Below are positions 7,830 to 14,951 of a stretch of 64,000 nt of DNA, piece by piece. The DNA lies in the NCBI RefSeq assembly GCF_011455695.1, contig NZ_CP015030.1:496001-560000 (forward strand). The letters run 5' to 3'. Numbering within the stretch: the stretch's first letter is position 1; each line of letters begins with the position of its first letter. The notes beneath the pieces were generated by a model. The model ran no database searches and was not told the DNA's origin. It saw only the letters and a program-made list of their open reading frames with translations. Made by a program: the position numbers and the translations under genes. The DNA is from Mannheimia granulomatis (GTDB lineage: Bacteria; Pseudomonadota; Gammaproteobacteria; Enterobacterales; Pasteurellaceae).

Positions 7830-8119
7830 TATGCGTGTGCAGCTTGCTTTACTTCAAAAGTAAGATTAAGTGCCTTCATCACTTTTAGCACGGTAGAAAA
7901 TGTTGGATTACCTTTGCCGGAAAAGGCTTTATATAACCCTTCTCGACTTACTCCCACTTCTCTCGCTAACTGGCTCATATTTCGTGCTTTGGCAATATCC
8001 CCCAATGCAGAAAGAATTAAGTCCACATCATCTTCTTTTAACACTTCATTCAAGTAAAGCTGAATTTCCTCTTCGCTTCTTAAATGTTCCGCCATATCAA
8101 AATCTTGTAGTTCCGCCAT
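7829..8119 (-). CDS. HigA-like antitoxin of a RelE-type toxin-antitoxin pair
   Basis: The 96-residue helix-turn-helix protein shows MSQLAREVGVSREGLYKAFSGKGNPTF, typical of putative addiction-module antidote proteins. It follows the toxin gene by one base, the toxin-first order of this family. It should neutralise the toxin and autorepress the operon. The pair lies between the two prophage operator regions, reads against the cI operon and could stabilise the prophage. Confidence 0.85.
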   Translation of the reverse strand: MAELQDFDMAEHLRSEEEIQLYLNEVLKEDDVDLILSALGDIAKARNMSQLAREVGVSREGLYKAFSGKGNPTFSTVLKVMKALNLTFEVKQAAHA

Positions 8120-8120
8120 A

Positions 8121-8417
8121 TTAAACTCCTAATTCTTTTGCTAATGCTTTCGCCTTTTTAATATCATTTTCTTGTGTCGATTTATCACCACCACACAATA
8201 AAATCACAATAACGCCATTCTGATTTTTTAGATAAACCCGATAACCTTTACCCTCAGTAATACGCAATTCAGAAATACCCTCTCCAACTGCTTTTACATC
8301 GCCAAAGTTACCCAGCTGCAAACGCTTAATGCGAGTTTGAATTTTTGCCCTTGCTCGTAAATCTTTTAAATCATCAAGCCACTCTTTAAAAACCGTTGTT
8401 GATTTAATCTGAATCAT
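8121..8417 (-). CDS. RelE/ParE-family toxin
   Basis: The 98-residue basic protein carries the features of the addiction-module killer family: TTVFKEWLDDLKDLRARAKI, GISELRITEGKGYRVYL and ILLCGGDKSTQENDIKKA. Members are RelE-fold toxins, often mRNA interferases. A strong Shine-Dalgarno (GGAGGGG) and a consensus-like promoter (8436-8464) lie upstream, so the pair forms its own transcription unit. Confidence 0.88.
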   Translation of the reverse strand: MIQIKSTTVFKEWLDDLKDLRARAKIQTRIKRLQLGNFGDVKAVGEGISELRITEGKGYRVYLKNQNGVIVILLCGGDKSTQENDIKKAKALAKELGV

Positions 8418-8435
8418 ATCCCCTCCAGTAGTCTT

Positions 8436-8464
8436 ATTATAATACTTTTATTTAAAAATGTGAA
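8436..8464 (-). promoter_or_regulatory. Promoter of the toxin-antitoxin operon
   Basis: On the minus strand TTCACA (8459-8464) and a perfect TATAAT (8436-8441) are separated by 17 bases, ending 19 bases before the toxin ATG. Confidence 0.75.
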
Positions 8465-8636
8465 CTATAATTTACATACATTAGTAATACACCTCAATTT
8501 TGTAAAACCCCCACCAAAAATGACCGCTTGCAACCCTATTTCGTTTATTTATTAAGCAATCAAACAACCTTTCAAAATTTTATTCTCCTTTAAAATCAAA
8601 CAGATAACATAAAGATGTTATTTTGATTGTGAAATA
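8465..8636. other. Noncoding spacer with a bulged hairpin
   Basis: No convincing gene is seen. The only clear structure is an inverted repeat at 8594-8628, with arms AATCAAA and ATAACAT pairing with ATGTTAT and TTTGATT around a 4-base loop and with a 3-base bulge. It lies just ahead of the rightward early promoter and could be a protein-binding site. Confidence 0.4.
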
Positions 8637-8680
8637 AATATCAAATAGATATTGATTTATAGATATCAAATAGATATTAT
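8637..8680 (+). promoter_or_regulatory. Rightward early promoter (PL equivalent) with two CI-type operators
   Basis: AATATCAAATAGATATT (8637-8653) and GATATCAAATAGATATT (8662-8678) share the 17-base inverted-repeat pattern seen between cro and cI. A promoter with TTGATT (8652-8657) and TATTAT (8675-8680), spacing 17, is covered by both. CI should silence this operon in the lysogen. Confidence 0.7.
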
Positions 8681-8708
8681 ACGTGCATAGAAACGAGCTA
8701 CGGCTCAA

Positions 8709-8723
8709 TGCTCTTTAACAATT
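8709..8723 (+). promoter_or_regulatory. boxA antitermination element of the early leader
   Basis: TGCTCTTTAACAATT is identical to the boxA of enterobacterial rRNA leaders. It lies about 30 bases after the -10 of the early promoter and upstream of two intrinsic terminators, so NusB/NusE-dependent antitermination is likely. Confidence 0.7.
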
Positions 8724-9007
8724 CGGTGCTTGTGCGGATGATATTAACAACCTAGAGCAGTTATTAAATTTTATTTAATAACTCGGCAAGGTTGGTTAGA
8801 CCCTGACATACAAATTTGAACGACTTGCCAAAAAGAGGTGGCAAGGTTTAGGCAACACACTCGCAAGGTGTGGAGAGCTGAAAAGGCAACACTGGTATCA
8901 GTCCTAAGCAATCACGCTTATCTCAAGTTTGAGTAAGTACGGATACAAGCAGCCCCCGACGGAATGGCGAAAGCCGGGCGGGCGACGGCGTGGGCAGACA
9001 CGCTATT
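8724..9007 (+). other. Structured noncoding leader after boxA
   Basis: No gene is supported here. The leader contains several hairpins, including a 9-bp stem at 8760-8782 (GTTATTAAA/TTTAATAAC) and short GC-rich ones near 8825-8850 and 8950-8990. A start codon at 8964 opens a frame, but it runs through a terminator and antisense to another gene. Confidence 0.4.
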
Positions 9008-9047
9008 ATTCCAAAGTGCATTTCAACGAGTGTACTTTGGAATTTTT
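9008..9047 (+). terminator. Intrinsic terminator inside the early leader
   Basis: A 10-bp perfect stem (ATTCCAAAGT/ACTTTGGAAT) with a 16-base loop is followed by TTTT. It lies between boxA and the first early genes, so transcription must pass it to reach ssb. Confidence 0.7.
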
Positions 9048-9098
9048 AAACCAAACTTAAAGGTCAAAATAATGAAAGTAAAACAATGCTTATTAATT

Positions 9099-9422
9099 TT
9101 ATTTATTATCAACTTCAACCCTATTGGTTTGTTGATCCATAGCTGGGCGTTTAAGAATTTTATTAATTATCAATGCCATGACTTCCAAGCAAAGGATAAA
9201 CATTTGCCAAAAAGCTGTAGCAGCTACCAAATAGAAAATATAGAGCAATGTATAAGTAGGTAGTCCCGGTAAGGCATTAGCCAGTAAATGATTTTGTATG
9301 CCTATTGGCATATATAACCAACATAGAATAAAGGACAGAAACCAAGTTGTAATACGCATAACGATGTTATCAAACTGTTCTTTTAATATAGAAAAGATAG
9401 AAGGTATCAAAACTTCCCACAT
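9099..9422 (-). CDS. Small hydrophobic membrane protein, antisense to the leader
   Basis: From the ATG at 9422 the product has about 107 residues and three hydrophobic stretches: FLSFILCWLYMPIGI, TYTLLYIFYLVAATAF and MFILCLEVMALIINKIL. It then has a polar tail. AGGAAC lies 6 bases before this ATG. It reads against the early operon, inside the leader between two terminators. Small inner-membrane proteins in this position of lambdoid phages include the exclusion protein SieB; homology is not established. The opposing plus-strand frame looks like a shadow. Confidence 0.55.
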   Translation of the reverse strand: MWEVLIPSIFSILKEQFDNIVMRITTWFLSFILCWLYMPIGIQNHLLANALPGLPTYTLLYIFYLVAATAFWQMFILCLEVMALIINKILKRPAMDQQTNRVEVDNK

Positions 9423-9573
9423 TGTAAAGTTCCTGATTTTTAGTGATGAGAGGTCTTTAATTATATTCCTGTGAGTGGTGAGAGACAAGCAGGGCTTGCT
9501 GTCCGTGGCAAGTATAAAATCACGGACACCGTATTTCGAAACTTCTACAACCTAGACGCAAGTCGCTCCATTT
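9423..9573 (+). other. Leader spacer with hairpin
   Basis: Nothing protein-like is seen on the plus strand. A hairpin (GTCCGTG/CACGGAC, about 9500-9530) is present. The stretch looks like a continuation of the boxA leader interrupted by the antisense gene. Confidence 0.35.
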
Positions 9574-9603
9574 GCCCACCGTAAAACGTGGGCTTTTTTT
9601 ATC
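9574..9603 (+). terminator. Intrinsic terminator just before the early genes
   Basis: GCCCAC and GTGGGC enclose an 8-base loop, followed by eight T residues. The first early gene starts about 16 bases downstream, so antitermination is needed for its expression. Confidence 0.75.
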
Positions 9604-9618
9604 TAAAAGGACAATCCT

Positions 9619-9804
9619 ATGAACAAAATGAAACAACTTGCTCCGTTTGCCTTGCTAATTTTGATATTAGGCATTGTTGGGCGAATGGACTATGACGACC
9701 ACATTCAACTTGAACGGTATAAATGCGAACGACAGCAAAGTGTTTGGACAATTAAGAAGAACGGCAATCAATATTGCGGAGGTAAATATGGCTCGAAAGG
9801 TTGA
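9619..9804 (+). CDS. Small single-helix membrane or exported peptide
   Basis: The 61-residue product has a hydrophobic N-terminus (QLAPFALLILILGIVGRM) acting as membrane anchor or signal sequence, then a polar part with two cysteines ([13 protein letters not shown]). AAGGAC precedes the ATG. It overlaps the next gene by 17 bases. The family is unknown; small proteins like this are common in phage early operons. Confidence 0.5.
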   Translation: MNKMKQLAPFALLILILGIVGRMDYDDHIQLERYKCERQQSVWTIKKNGNQYCGGKYGSKG

Positions 9805-9985
9805 TGCCGGTGTAGAGATTATAGAAGTAGATAAGCGGTTTATCGCTAAGTTTTACTATGAAGGCAAATTGCAACATAAAACCTATCCACAATACTCTCG
9901 GGAAAATGCAATTATGCTGATTAACCGAAAAATAGAGCGATTTAATACTTTAAATGAAAAATCAATTAAGCCCTATGAGGAATAA
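9788..9985 (+). CDS. Small phage protein, 65 residues
   Basis: A GGAGG at 9779-9783 points to the ATG at 9788 rather than the longer frame from 9674, whose first part overlaps the previous gene. The product is basic and probably beta-hairpin plus helix ([33 protein letters not shown]). It ends 2 bases before ssb, so it is coupled to ssb. No family is recognised; its fold resembles the small arm-type or Arc-like phage proteins only superficially. Confidence 0.6.
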   Translation: MARKVDAGVEIIEVDKRFIAKFYYEGKLQHKTYPQYSRENAIMLINRKIERFNTLNEKSIKPYEE

Positions 9986-9987
9986 CA

Positions 9988-10446
9988 ATGGCTGGAGTTA
10001 ACAAAGTAATTATTGTCGGTCGCTTAGGTAGCGACCCAGATATGAGAACAATGCCAAATGGCGACCAAATCGCCAAAATCAGTGTAGCAACCTCAACCGA
10101 ATGGACCGATAAAACATCGGGTGAGAAAAAGCAAGCAACAGAATGGCATAGCATTATCGCCTTTCGCAATTTGGCAGAAATTATCGGGAAATACCTGAAA
10201 AAAGGCTCGCAAGTCTATATTGAGGGCAAGCTACGCACTCGTAAATGGCAAGCCCAAGACGGTACAGACCGTTGGACTACTGAGATTATTGCTGACCAGT
10301 TACACATGCTAGGTAGTCCGAATAGTGGTACCAGCAATAATAATTGGGCAACCGAACCAGCTGGCAATCTACCGCCAAGCAATCCATACAACCACGTAAT
10401 GACAGAATCAGAATCACGAGATTTTGATAATGATATTCCGTTTTAA
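9988..10446 (+). CDS. ssb: Single-stranded DNA-binding protein
   Basis: The 152-residue protein begins [20 protein letters not shown], has the OB-fold core ([28 protein letters not shown]) and a flexible tail ending in the acidic tip DFDNDIPF that recruits partners. It protects single strands during phage replication and recombination. Position in a recombination operon with a DUF2303 gene is usual for this phage type. Confidence 0.97.
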   Translation: MAGVNKVIIVGRLGSDPDMRTMPNGDQIAKISVATSTEWTDKTSGEKKQATEWHSIIAFRNLAEIIGKYLKKGSQVYIEGKLRTRKWQAQDGTDRWTTEIIADQLHMLGSPNSGTSNNNWATEPAGNLPPSNPYNHVMTESESRDFDNDIPF

Positions 10447-10474
10447 CTCTCAACCCTAATTAGGAGAAACCAAA

Positions 10475-10834
10475 ATGGCAAAAACAAACGTACCTGAATT
10501 CTTAGCTGAATTAGATTGCGGTATTTTCAAAGACAAACTGGCAACAGCTCTTTCAGAGGTAGCATTAGGCGTACTGACTCACGATAAGAAAGGGAAAGTT
10601 ACAGTTGAATTTAGCTTAGACAAAATGGATAGCGACAGCCCATCTGTTCAAATCCAACATAAATTAAGCTATGTCAAACCTACCAAACGCGGTAAATCTG
10701 CGGAAGAAGATACGACCGCTACACCGATGTATGTACATAAAGGTGGTGCATTATGTGCTACACCTGAAAAGACTGAATCAACCGTAAAAGAAAGCCCTAG
10801 CGGTTTAAAGGCTCTCTCTAAAGCTGCTGCATAA
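10475..10834 (+). CDS. Conserved phage early protein, 119 residues
   Basis: The protein begins MAKTNVPEFLAELDCGIFKDKLATALSEVALGVL, with a beta-rich middle (KKGKVTVEFSLDKM, VQIQHKLSYVKP) and an alanine- and serine-rich tail. It is of the kind regularly seen between ssb and DUF2303 genes in phages of Gram-negative bacteria. AGGAGAAACC precedes the start. The function is unknown; the neighbourhood suggests recombination or DNA protection. Confidence 0.65.
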   Translation: MAKTNVPEFLAELDCGIFKDKLATALSEVALGVLTHDKKGKVTVEFSLDKMDSDSPSVQIQHKLSYVKPTKRGKSAEEDTTATPMYVHKGGALCATPEKTESTVKESPSGLKALSKAAA

Positions 10835-10904
10835 TCAATTATTTTCAATCCAAGCCACGTTAATGCGTGGCTTTATTTTTTACTCAAACAAAAGGAACTC
10901 AAAA

Positions 10905-11708
10905 ATGGATAAATCTACTATTCAGCAAATCTCCGCTCTTGCTGTAGCTGCAACTAAAGATATTCAAGCGGATTTTGGTGCAGTAATGTTGCCTGAAGGC
11001 ATTAAATTACAAAATTTAGAGCCTTTCCAAGCTCATCGTAATCAATTCCGAGCTGCCTTCTCTACGCAACGTTTCGGTAGTTTAGTTGAGTATGCCAAAG
11101 CCAATACCCAAGACAACGCACAATGTTTTATCGACCAAGAAAAAATGAGTGCGGAAGTGGTATTTGATATGGGCAACCGGGAACAAGCCGGTCACGCAAA
11201 ACATCGTGCGAAATTAGCAATGAAGAAAACCGCTGCTTACAAAGCCTTGTGCGAAATTAACGGCACAAAATGTTCACAGCGTGCCTTTTCCGACTTTTTG
11301 GAAGATTGGGGCGATTATCTGACAGCGTACCACCACGATGAAGAGCTCAGTATTAAAAACGCCGTTCAAGCCGTGCGCAAAATGACGATTGACTCCGCTC
11401 GCAATGAAGAACACGAACTGAGCGACTTCGCCGCCAAGAAATCGGCAATGGAAGCGATCGAAGCAAAATCCGTGTTGCAACTGCCAACCCATTTGGTCTT
11501 TACCTGCAACCCATATAACGGCTTAGACACGCGTGCCTTTACCCTACGCTTACAGGTACTGACCGGCAGCAGCGAACCAGTATTAGTCGCTCGCTTAATC
11601 CAAGCCGAACAAATTGAAGAAGCGATTGCGACCGAGTTTGCCGAAAAACTCTCGGAAGCACTCAGCGAGACTCAAATCAAGGTCAATATCGGTACGATTG
11701 AGATCTAG
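10905..11708 (+). CDS. DUF2303 (YfdQ-like) protein
   Basis: The ATG at 10905 has AAGGAAC upstream and gives 267 residues; an earlier in-frame ATG at 10863 lacks one. The sequence matches DUF2303: LPEGIKLQNLEPFQAHRNQF, then SLVEYAKANTQ, SFSDFLEDWGDYL-like FSDFLEDWGDYLTAYH, and a C-terminal LRLQVLTGSSEP region. Family members such as YfdQ occur in phage recombination operons; no activity is established. Confidence 0.8.
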   Translation: MDKSTIQQISALAVAATKDIQADFGAVMLPEGIKLQNLEPFQAHRNQFRAAFSTQRFGSLVEYAKANTQDNAQCFIDQEKMSAEVVFDMGNREQAGHAKHRAKLAMKKTAAYKALCEINGTKCSQRAFSDFLEDWGDYLTAYHHDEELSIKNAVQAVRKMTIDSARNEEHELSDFAAKKSAMEAIEAKSVLQLPTHLVFTCNPYNGLDTRAFTLRLQVLTGSSEPVLVARLIQAEQIEEAIATEFAEKLSEALSETQIKVNIGTIEI

Positions 11709-11785
11709 TTTGTAAATTTTTAATCAAAACCGACCGCTTGCGGTAATAACAAGCGGTTGGCTAGCAATAAAAAGGTAAATTTATA

Positions 11786-12070
11786 ATGAGTAAAGAACAA
11801 ATCGAATTAACCCGCCAAGATTTAATTGTCGGACACGTTTATGAAGCTAAGCGGAAACAAGTGAACCCTTACCGAGAAATTAACGATCGGCAAATTTTAT
11901 GGATTGGGAAAGAATTTTATAAAGATGAATATCAAGAGGTGGTTCAATATGACAGCCCAACTGTTAGAAGTGGTCAAAATTATCCGAAAGTGAGTGTTAT
12001 TAAATTTCTAAAATGGGCAAAATCTGATGTAACCGTTGAAATGCCAAAAGGTGAGTGGCGTATAGAATAA
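11786..12070 (+). CDS. Hypothetical phage protein, 94 residues
   Basis: The product is charged and predicted beta-rich (LIVGHVYEAKRKQVN, RQILWIGKEFYKDEYQEVVQYDSPTV, SVIKFLKWAKSDVTVEMP). It looks like a small nucleic-acid- or protein-binding module. AAAAGG lies 11 bases upstream of the ATG. It is the first of two small genes before the excisionase region. The function is unknown. Confidence 0.6.
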   Translation: MSKEQIELTRQDLIVGHVYEAKRKQVNPYREINDRQILWIGKEFYKDEYQEVVQYDSPTVRSGQNYPKVSVIKFLKWAKSDVTVEMPKGEWRIE

Positions 12071-12080
12071 GGATTAAATA

Positions 12081-12317
12081 ATGATGAACTTTCTTCATAG
12101 CTCTACCAAGAATAATGATATTGCTCCTGCAGAATTACTCGATAACAGAAAATATATCATTCTTAAATACCTTAGCGTATTTAAAGATTGGAATGTTGTT
12201 CAAGAGTCTAAAGGTGGTGTTTCAAAACTTGATGCTCAAACCATTTTTAATTATGAAGTGAAATACGGCAAAACAGATCCTCTCAAACTAATTATTGTGG
12301 AAGTACCTGAAATTTAG
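12081..12317 (+). CDS. Hypothetical phage protein, 78 residues
   Basis: A small acidic protein with two aromatic beta-type segments (KYIILKYLSVFKDWNVV, PLKLIIVEVPEI). AAGGATT lies upstream of the ATG. It is 10 bases after the previous gene and 10 bases before the interrupted excisionase frame, so it belongs to the same transcript. No family is recognised. Confidence 0.55.
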   Translation: MMNFLHSSTKNNDIAPAELLDNRKYIILKYLSVFKDWNVVQESKGGVSKLDAQTIFNYEVKYGKTDPLKLIIVEVPEI

Positions 12318-12327
12318 AAAAGAAGAT

Positions 12328-12624
12328 ATGGAACACCTAACGATTAACCAAGTAGCAAAAGAACTAAATTGCCACCCTAATACGGTTCGCCAACACCTAG
12401 CAGATTAGGGTTTCTTTAAAATGGCAGGATCTAAAGTTTGGCGGGTTGCAAGAACAGATCTTGACCAAGTGAAAAAACGATCTAATAATGACCGCGGGTT
12501 ATCTCTGTTGGTCGAGGAGAAAAGAAAATGTCGATCTACAGACGAAAAGCAAACGGTCCGTGGTGGGTTGATATCACAACCCCAAACGGCAAGAGAATTA
12601 AGAGAAGCACTCGCACGCTTGTAA
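12328..12624 (+). pseudogene. Excisionase-like helix-turn-helix gene with in-frame TAG
   Basis: From the ATG at 12328 the frame reads MEHLTINQVAKELNCHPNTV, a clear MerR/excisionase-type helix-turn-helix start. It then meets TAG at 12406-12408 right after RQHLAD. The same frame continues GFFKMAGSKVWRVARTDLDQ, the expected wing and tail, to a stop at 12624, overlapping the integrase start by 97 bases. Excisionase genes typically sit just before int. A single nonsense change, amber read-through, or restart at the ATG at 12421 are the options. The restart would lack the recognition helix. Confidence 0.7.
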
Positions 12625-13583
12625 AACGTGAGGCCCAGCAGTATCACGATAAACTCAAGCAAAAAATGTGGGCAGAAGATAAGCTAGAGGAGAAGAGAAA
12701 ATATATCTTCGAGGATGCCTTATTACACTATGTCCGTTCAGCCGAAGAATTAAAAGATAAATCCACTAAAAAGCGACACGCTGAATATTGGTTATCTAAA
12801 TTTTCAGGTAGAGAACTCAGTTCTTTAACAGCTCAAGAAATCATCTTAAATATTCCGAAAAAGAATATGAATACTAAACTGCCACTTTCTCATAGTACGC
12901 AGAATAAGTACGTTAAATCTTTGTCGAGAGTATTAAATATTGCTCATAAACTTGGTATGTTAGATGCAGTCCCACACATACAGAAGAAGAAAGAGTCGCC
13001 AATTCGTGTACGTTGGATCACTAAAGAACAGGCAAAACAACTCATAGATAAACTGAGTTCAGACTGGATGAAATCTATCTGCTTGTTTGCTTTGATGACT
13101 GGGGCAAGACGTACAGAAATTTTAACAATGACTTGGGATAAGATAGATTTTGTAAGGAAGGTAGCAATCGTGTCTAATGATGTTGCAAAATCAGGTAAGG
13201 CACGATCGCTATTATTGAATCAAGAAGCGATTAAACTGCTTGAGTCTATCCGCCACCGCCATTCTAAATATGTATTTGTTGGCAGAAACGGTAATCCTTT
13301 ACAGGATATTAACCGAAAAGCATTTAACTTGGCTACAAAAAAATGCTTGCTGCCTGATTTCCACTTTCACGACCTCCGCCACACTTGGGCGAGCTGGCAC
13401 GTTCAAGCCGGAACTCCACTTTTTACATTAAAAGAATTAGGCGGTTGGGAAACCTTAGAAATGGTTAAAAAATACGCCCATTTAAATGCAGATCACCTGC
13501 TGGAACACGCAAATAAGGTTGAAATTTACGGTACATTTACGGAACATTCGCAAAATGAACCAAGATTAAAACTTGTTGCGTAG
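12528..13583 (+). CDS. int: Tyrosine-family phage integrase
   Basis: The 351-residue recombinase has an N-terminal arm-binding region (SIYRRKANGPWWVDI), a core-binding SAM-like domain (about residues 60-150) and the catalytic domain. The active-site set is visible: R194 (TGARRTEIL), H281-x-x-R284 (HDLRHTWAS), W307 (LGGWETL) and nucleophile Y316 (KKYAHLN). It recombines the phage and chromosomal attachment sites. It ends 31 bases from the tRNA-Arg 3' end, which identifies that tRNA as the likely target. AGGAGAAAAGAAA precedes the ATG. Confidence 0.95.
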   Translation: MSIYRRKANGPWWVDITTPNGKRIKRSTRTLVKREAQQYHDKLKQKMWAEDKLEEKRKYIFEDALLHYVRSAEELKDKSTKKRHAEYWLSKFSGRELSSLTAQEIILNIPKKNMNTKLPLSHSTQNKYVKSLSRVLNIAHKLGMLDAVPHIQKKKESPIRVRWITKEQAKQLIDKLSSDWMKSICLFALMTGARRTEILTMTWDKIDFVRKVAIVSNDVAKSGKARSLLLNQEAIKLLESIRHRHSKYVFVGRNGNPLQDINRKAFNLATKKCLLPDFHFHDLRHTWASWHVQAGTPLFTLKELGGWETLEMVKKYAHLNADHLLEHANKVEIYGTFTEHSQNEPRLKLVA

Positions 13584-13614
13584 CATATAAGTGATTGAAT
13601 TTAAAGGAATTTAA

Positions 13615-13691
<77 letters not shown>

Positions 13692-13714
13692 AAATAAGAT
13701 TAAGATAAAAGAAG

Positions 13715-13791
13715 TGGTCGGCGAGATAGGATTTGAACCTACGACCCACTGGTCCCAAACCAGTTGCGCTACCAAGCTGCGCTACTCGCCG
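13715..13791 (-). tRNA. tRNA-Pro (anticodon TGG)
   Basis: A 77-base minus-strand cloverleaf: acceptor CGGCGAG with CTCGCCG, anticodon loop TTTGGGA (TGG), T loop TTCAAAT and encoded CCA. It is 23 bases upstream of tRNA-Arg and probably in one transcript with it. Confidence 0.95.
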
Positions 13792-13959
13792 AAAGATGTG
13801 ATTGATTATAGATTTCTTTATTCAACAGTCAATCTTTTTTTATCAAACAATGCTTAAATGGTGGAAGTTTATCCGCTATTCAAATTTAGCTTATCAAAAT
13901 GTTAATTTTTTGAGAAAATAGCAAACGTTTTCTTAAAATTGATTATTGGGGGAAGAAAA

Positions 13960-14811
13960 ATGTCTGCACAAATTATTTCCGGTAGTGCTATTGCATCGCA
14001 AATTAAACTTAATATAAGTGAAAAAATCGCTCAATATGTTCAGCAAGGCAAGCGTAAGCCGGGGCTTGCGGTTATTCTTGTGGGGGAAGATCCGGCTTCT
14101 CAAGTTTATGTAGGGAGTAAACGTAAAAGTTGTGCAGAAATCGGCATTGAATCAAAATCTTATGATTTATCGGTAGAGATAACAGAATCAGAATTATTGG
14201 CTTTGATTGAACAGTTAAATCAAGATGAGAGTGTTGATGGCATTTTGGTGCAATTACCACTTCCAAAACAAATTGATTCCACCAAAGTAATTGATGCAAT
14301 TGTGCCACATAAAGATGTAGATGGTTTCCACCCTTATAATGTTGGGCGTTTGGCTCAGCGTATTCCAACCCTGCGTTCTTGTACCCCATACGGTGTGATG
14401 AAATTACTTGAAACAACAGGTGTAGATTTATATGGCCAACATGCTGTCATTGTTGGGGCTTCGAATATAGTGGGGCGTCCAATGGCATTGGAATTATTGC
14501 TTGGCGGCTGTACAGTTACGGTCACCCATCGTTTTACCAAAGATCTGGAGAGCCATATTCGCCAAGCCGATATTTTGGTGGTAGCAGTTGGCAAGCCTGA
14601 ATTTATTCCTGGCAATTGGATTAAAGATGGGGCGATTGTAATTGATGTTGGTATTAACCGTACAGTAGATGGCAAATTAAAAGGTGATGTCGAGTATGCT
14701 GTGGCATCACAAAAAGCCTCGTTTATTACTCCTGTGCCAGGGGGCGTAGGCCCTATGACGGTGGCAATGTTGATGCAAAACACCTTGCAAGCTTATGAAA
14801 ATCATTTATGA
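13960..14811 (+). CDS. folD: FolD: methylene-THF dehydrogenase / methenyl-THF cyclohydrolase
   Basis: The 283-residue bifunctional enzyme interconverts 5,10-methylene- and 10-formyl-tetrahydrofolate with NADP. Family signatures are visible: [23 protein letters not shown] with the catalytic lysine, [24 protein letters not shown], the cofactor loop GASNIVGRP, and [16 protein letters not shown]. The ATG at 13960 follows GGGGGAAG; an upstream in-frame codon at 13939 has no such site. It is a single cytoplasmic housekeeping gene ending in a shared terminator. Confidence 0.98.
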   Translation: MSAQIISGSAIASQIKLNISEKIAQYVQQGKRKPGLAVILVGEDPASQVYVGSKRKSCAEIGIESKSYDLSVEITESELLALIEQLNQDESVDGILVQLPLPKQIDSTKVIDAIVPHKDVDGFHPYNVGRLAQRIPTLRSCTPYGVMKLLETTGVDLYGQHAVIVGASNIVGRPMALELLLGGCTVTVTHRFTKDLESHIRQADILVVAVGKPEFIPGNWIKDGAIVIDVGINRTVDGKLKGDVEYAVASQKASFITPVPGGVGPMTVAMLMQNTLQAYENHL

Positions 14812-14911
14812 GCGAGCAGCTCCGTATTTTATTGAAGATGGGCTTTACTGGAGGTAGAGAAAACATGAATCCTTCTTTAAAGGATTGTGAGGAAAAAGAT
14901 AATATTTTTAA

Positions 14912-14940
14912 AAATCCCACTTTGAATGTGGGATTTTATT
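14912..14940. terminator. Terminator between convergent folD and the Tat-exported gene
   Basis: A 9-bp perfect stem (AAATCCCAC/GTGGGATTT) with a 7-base loop and T-rich flanks on both strands serves both convergent genes. The 100 bases before it (14812-14911) hold no supported gene. Confidence 0.85.
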
Positions 14941-14951
14941 GGGTATAAGCC

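Noticed and set aside
8964-9263. 99-codon plus-strand frame in the early leader
   Set aside because: It runs through the 9008-9047 terminator, and most of it is antisense to a more convincing membrane-protein gene; the ATG at 8964 has no ribosome-binding site.
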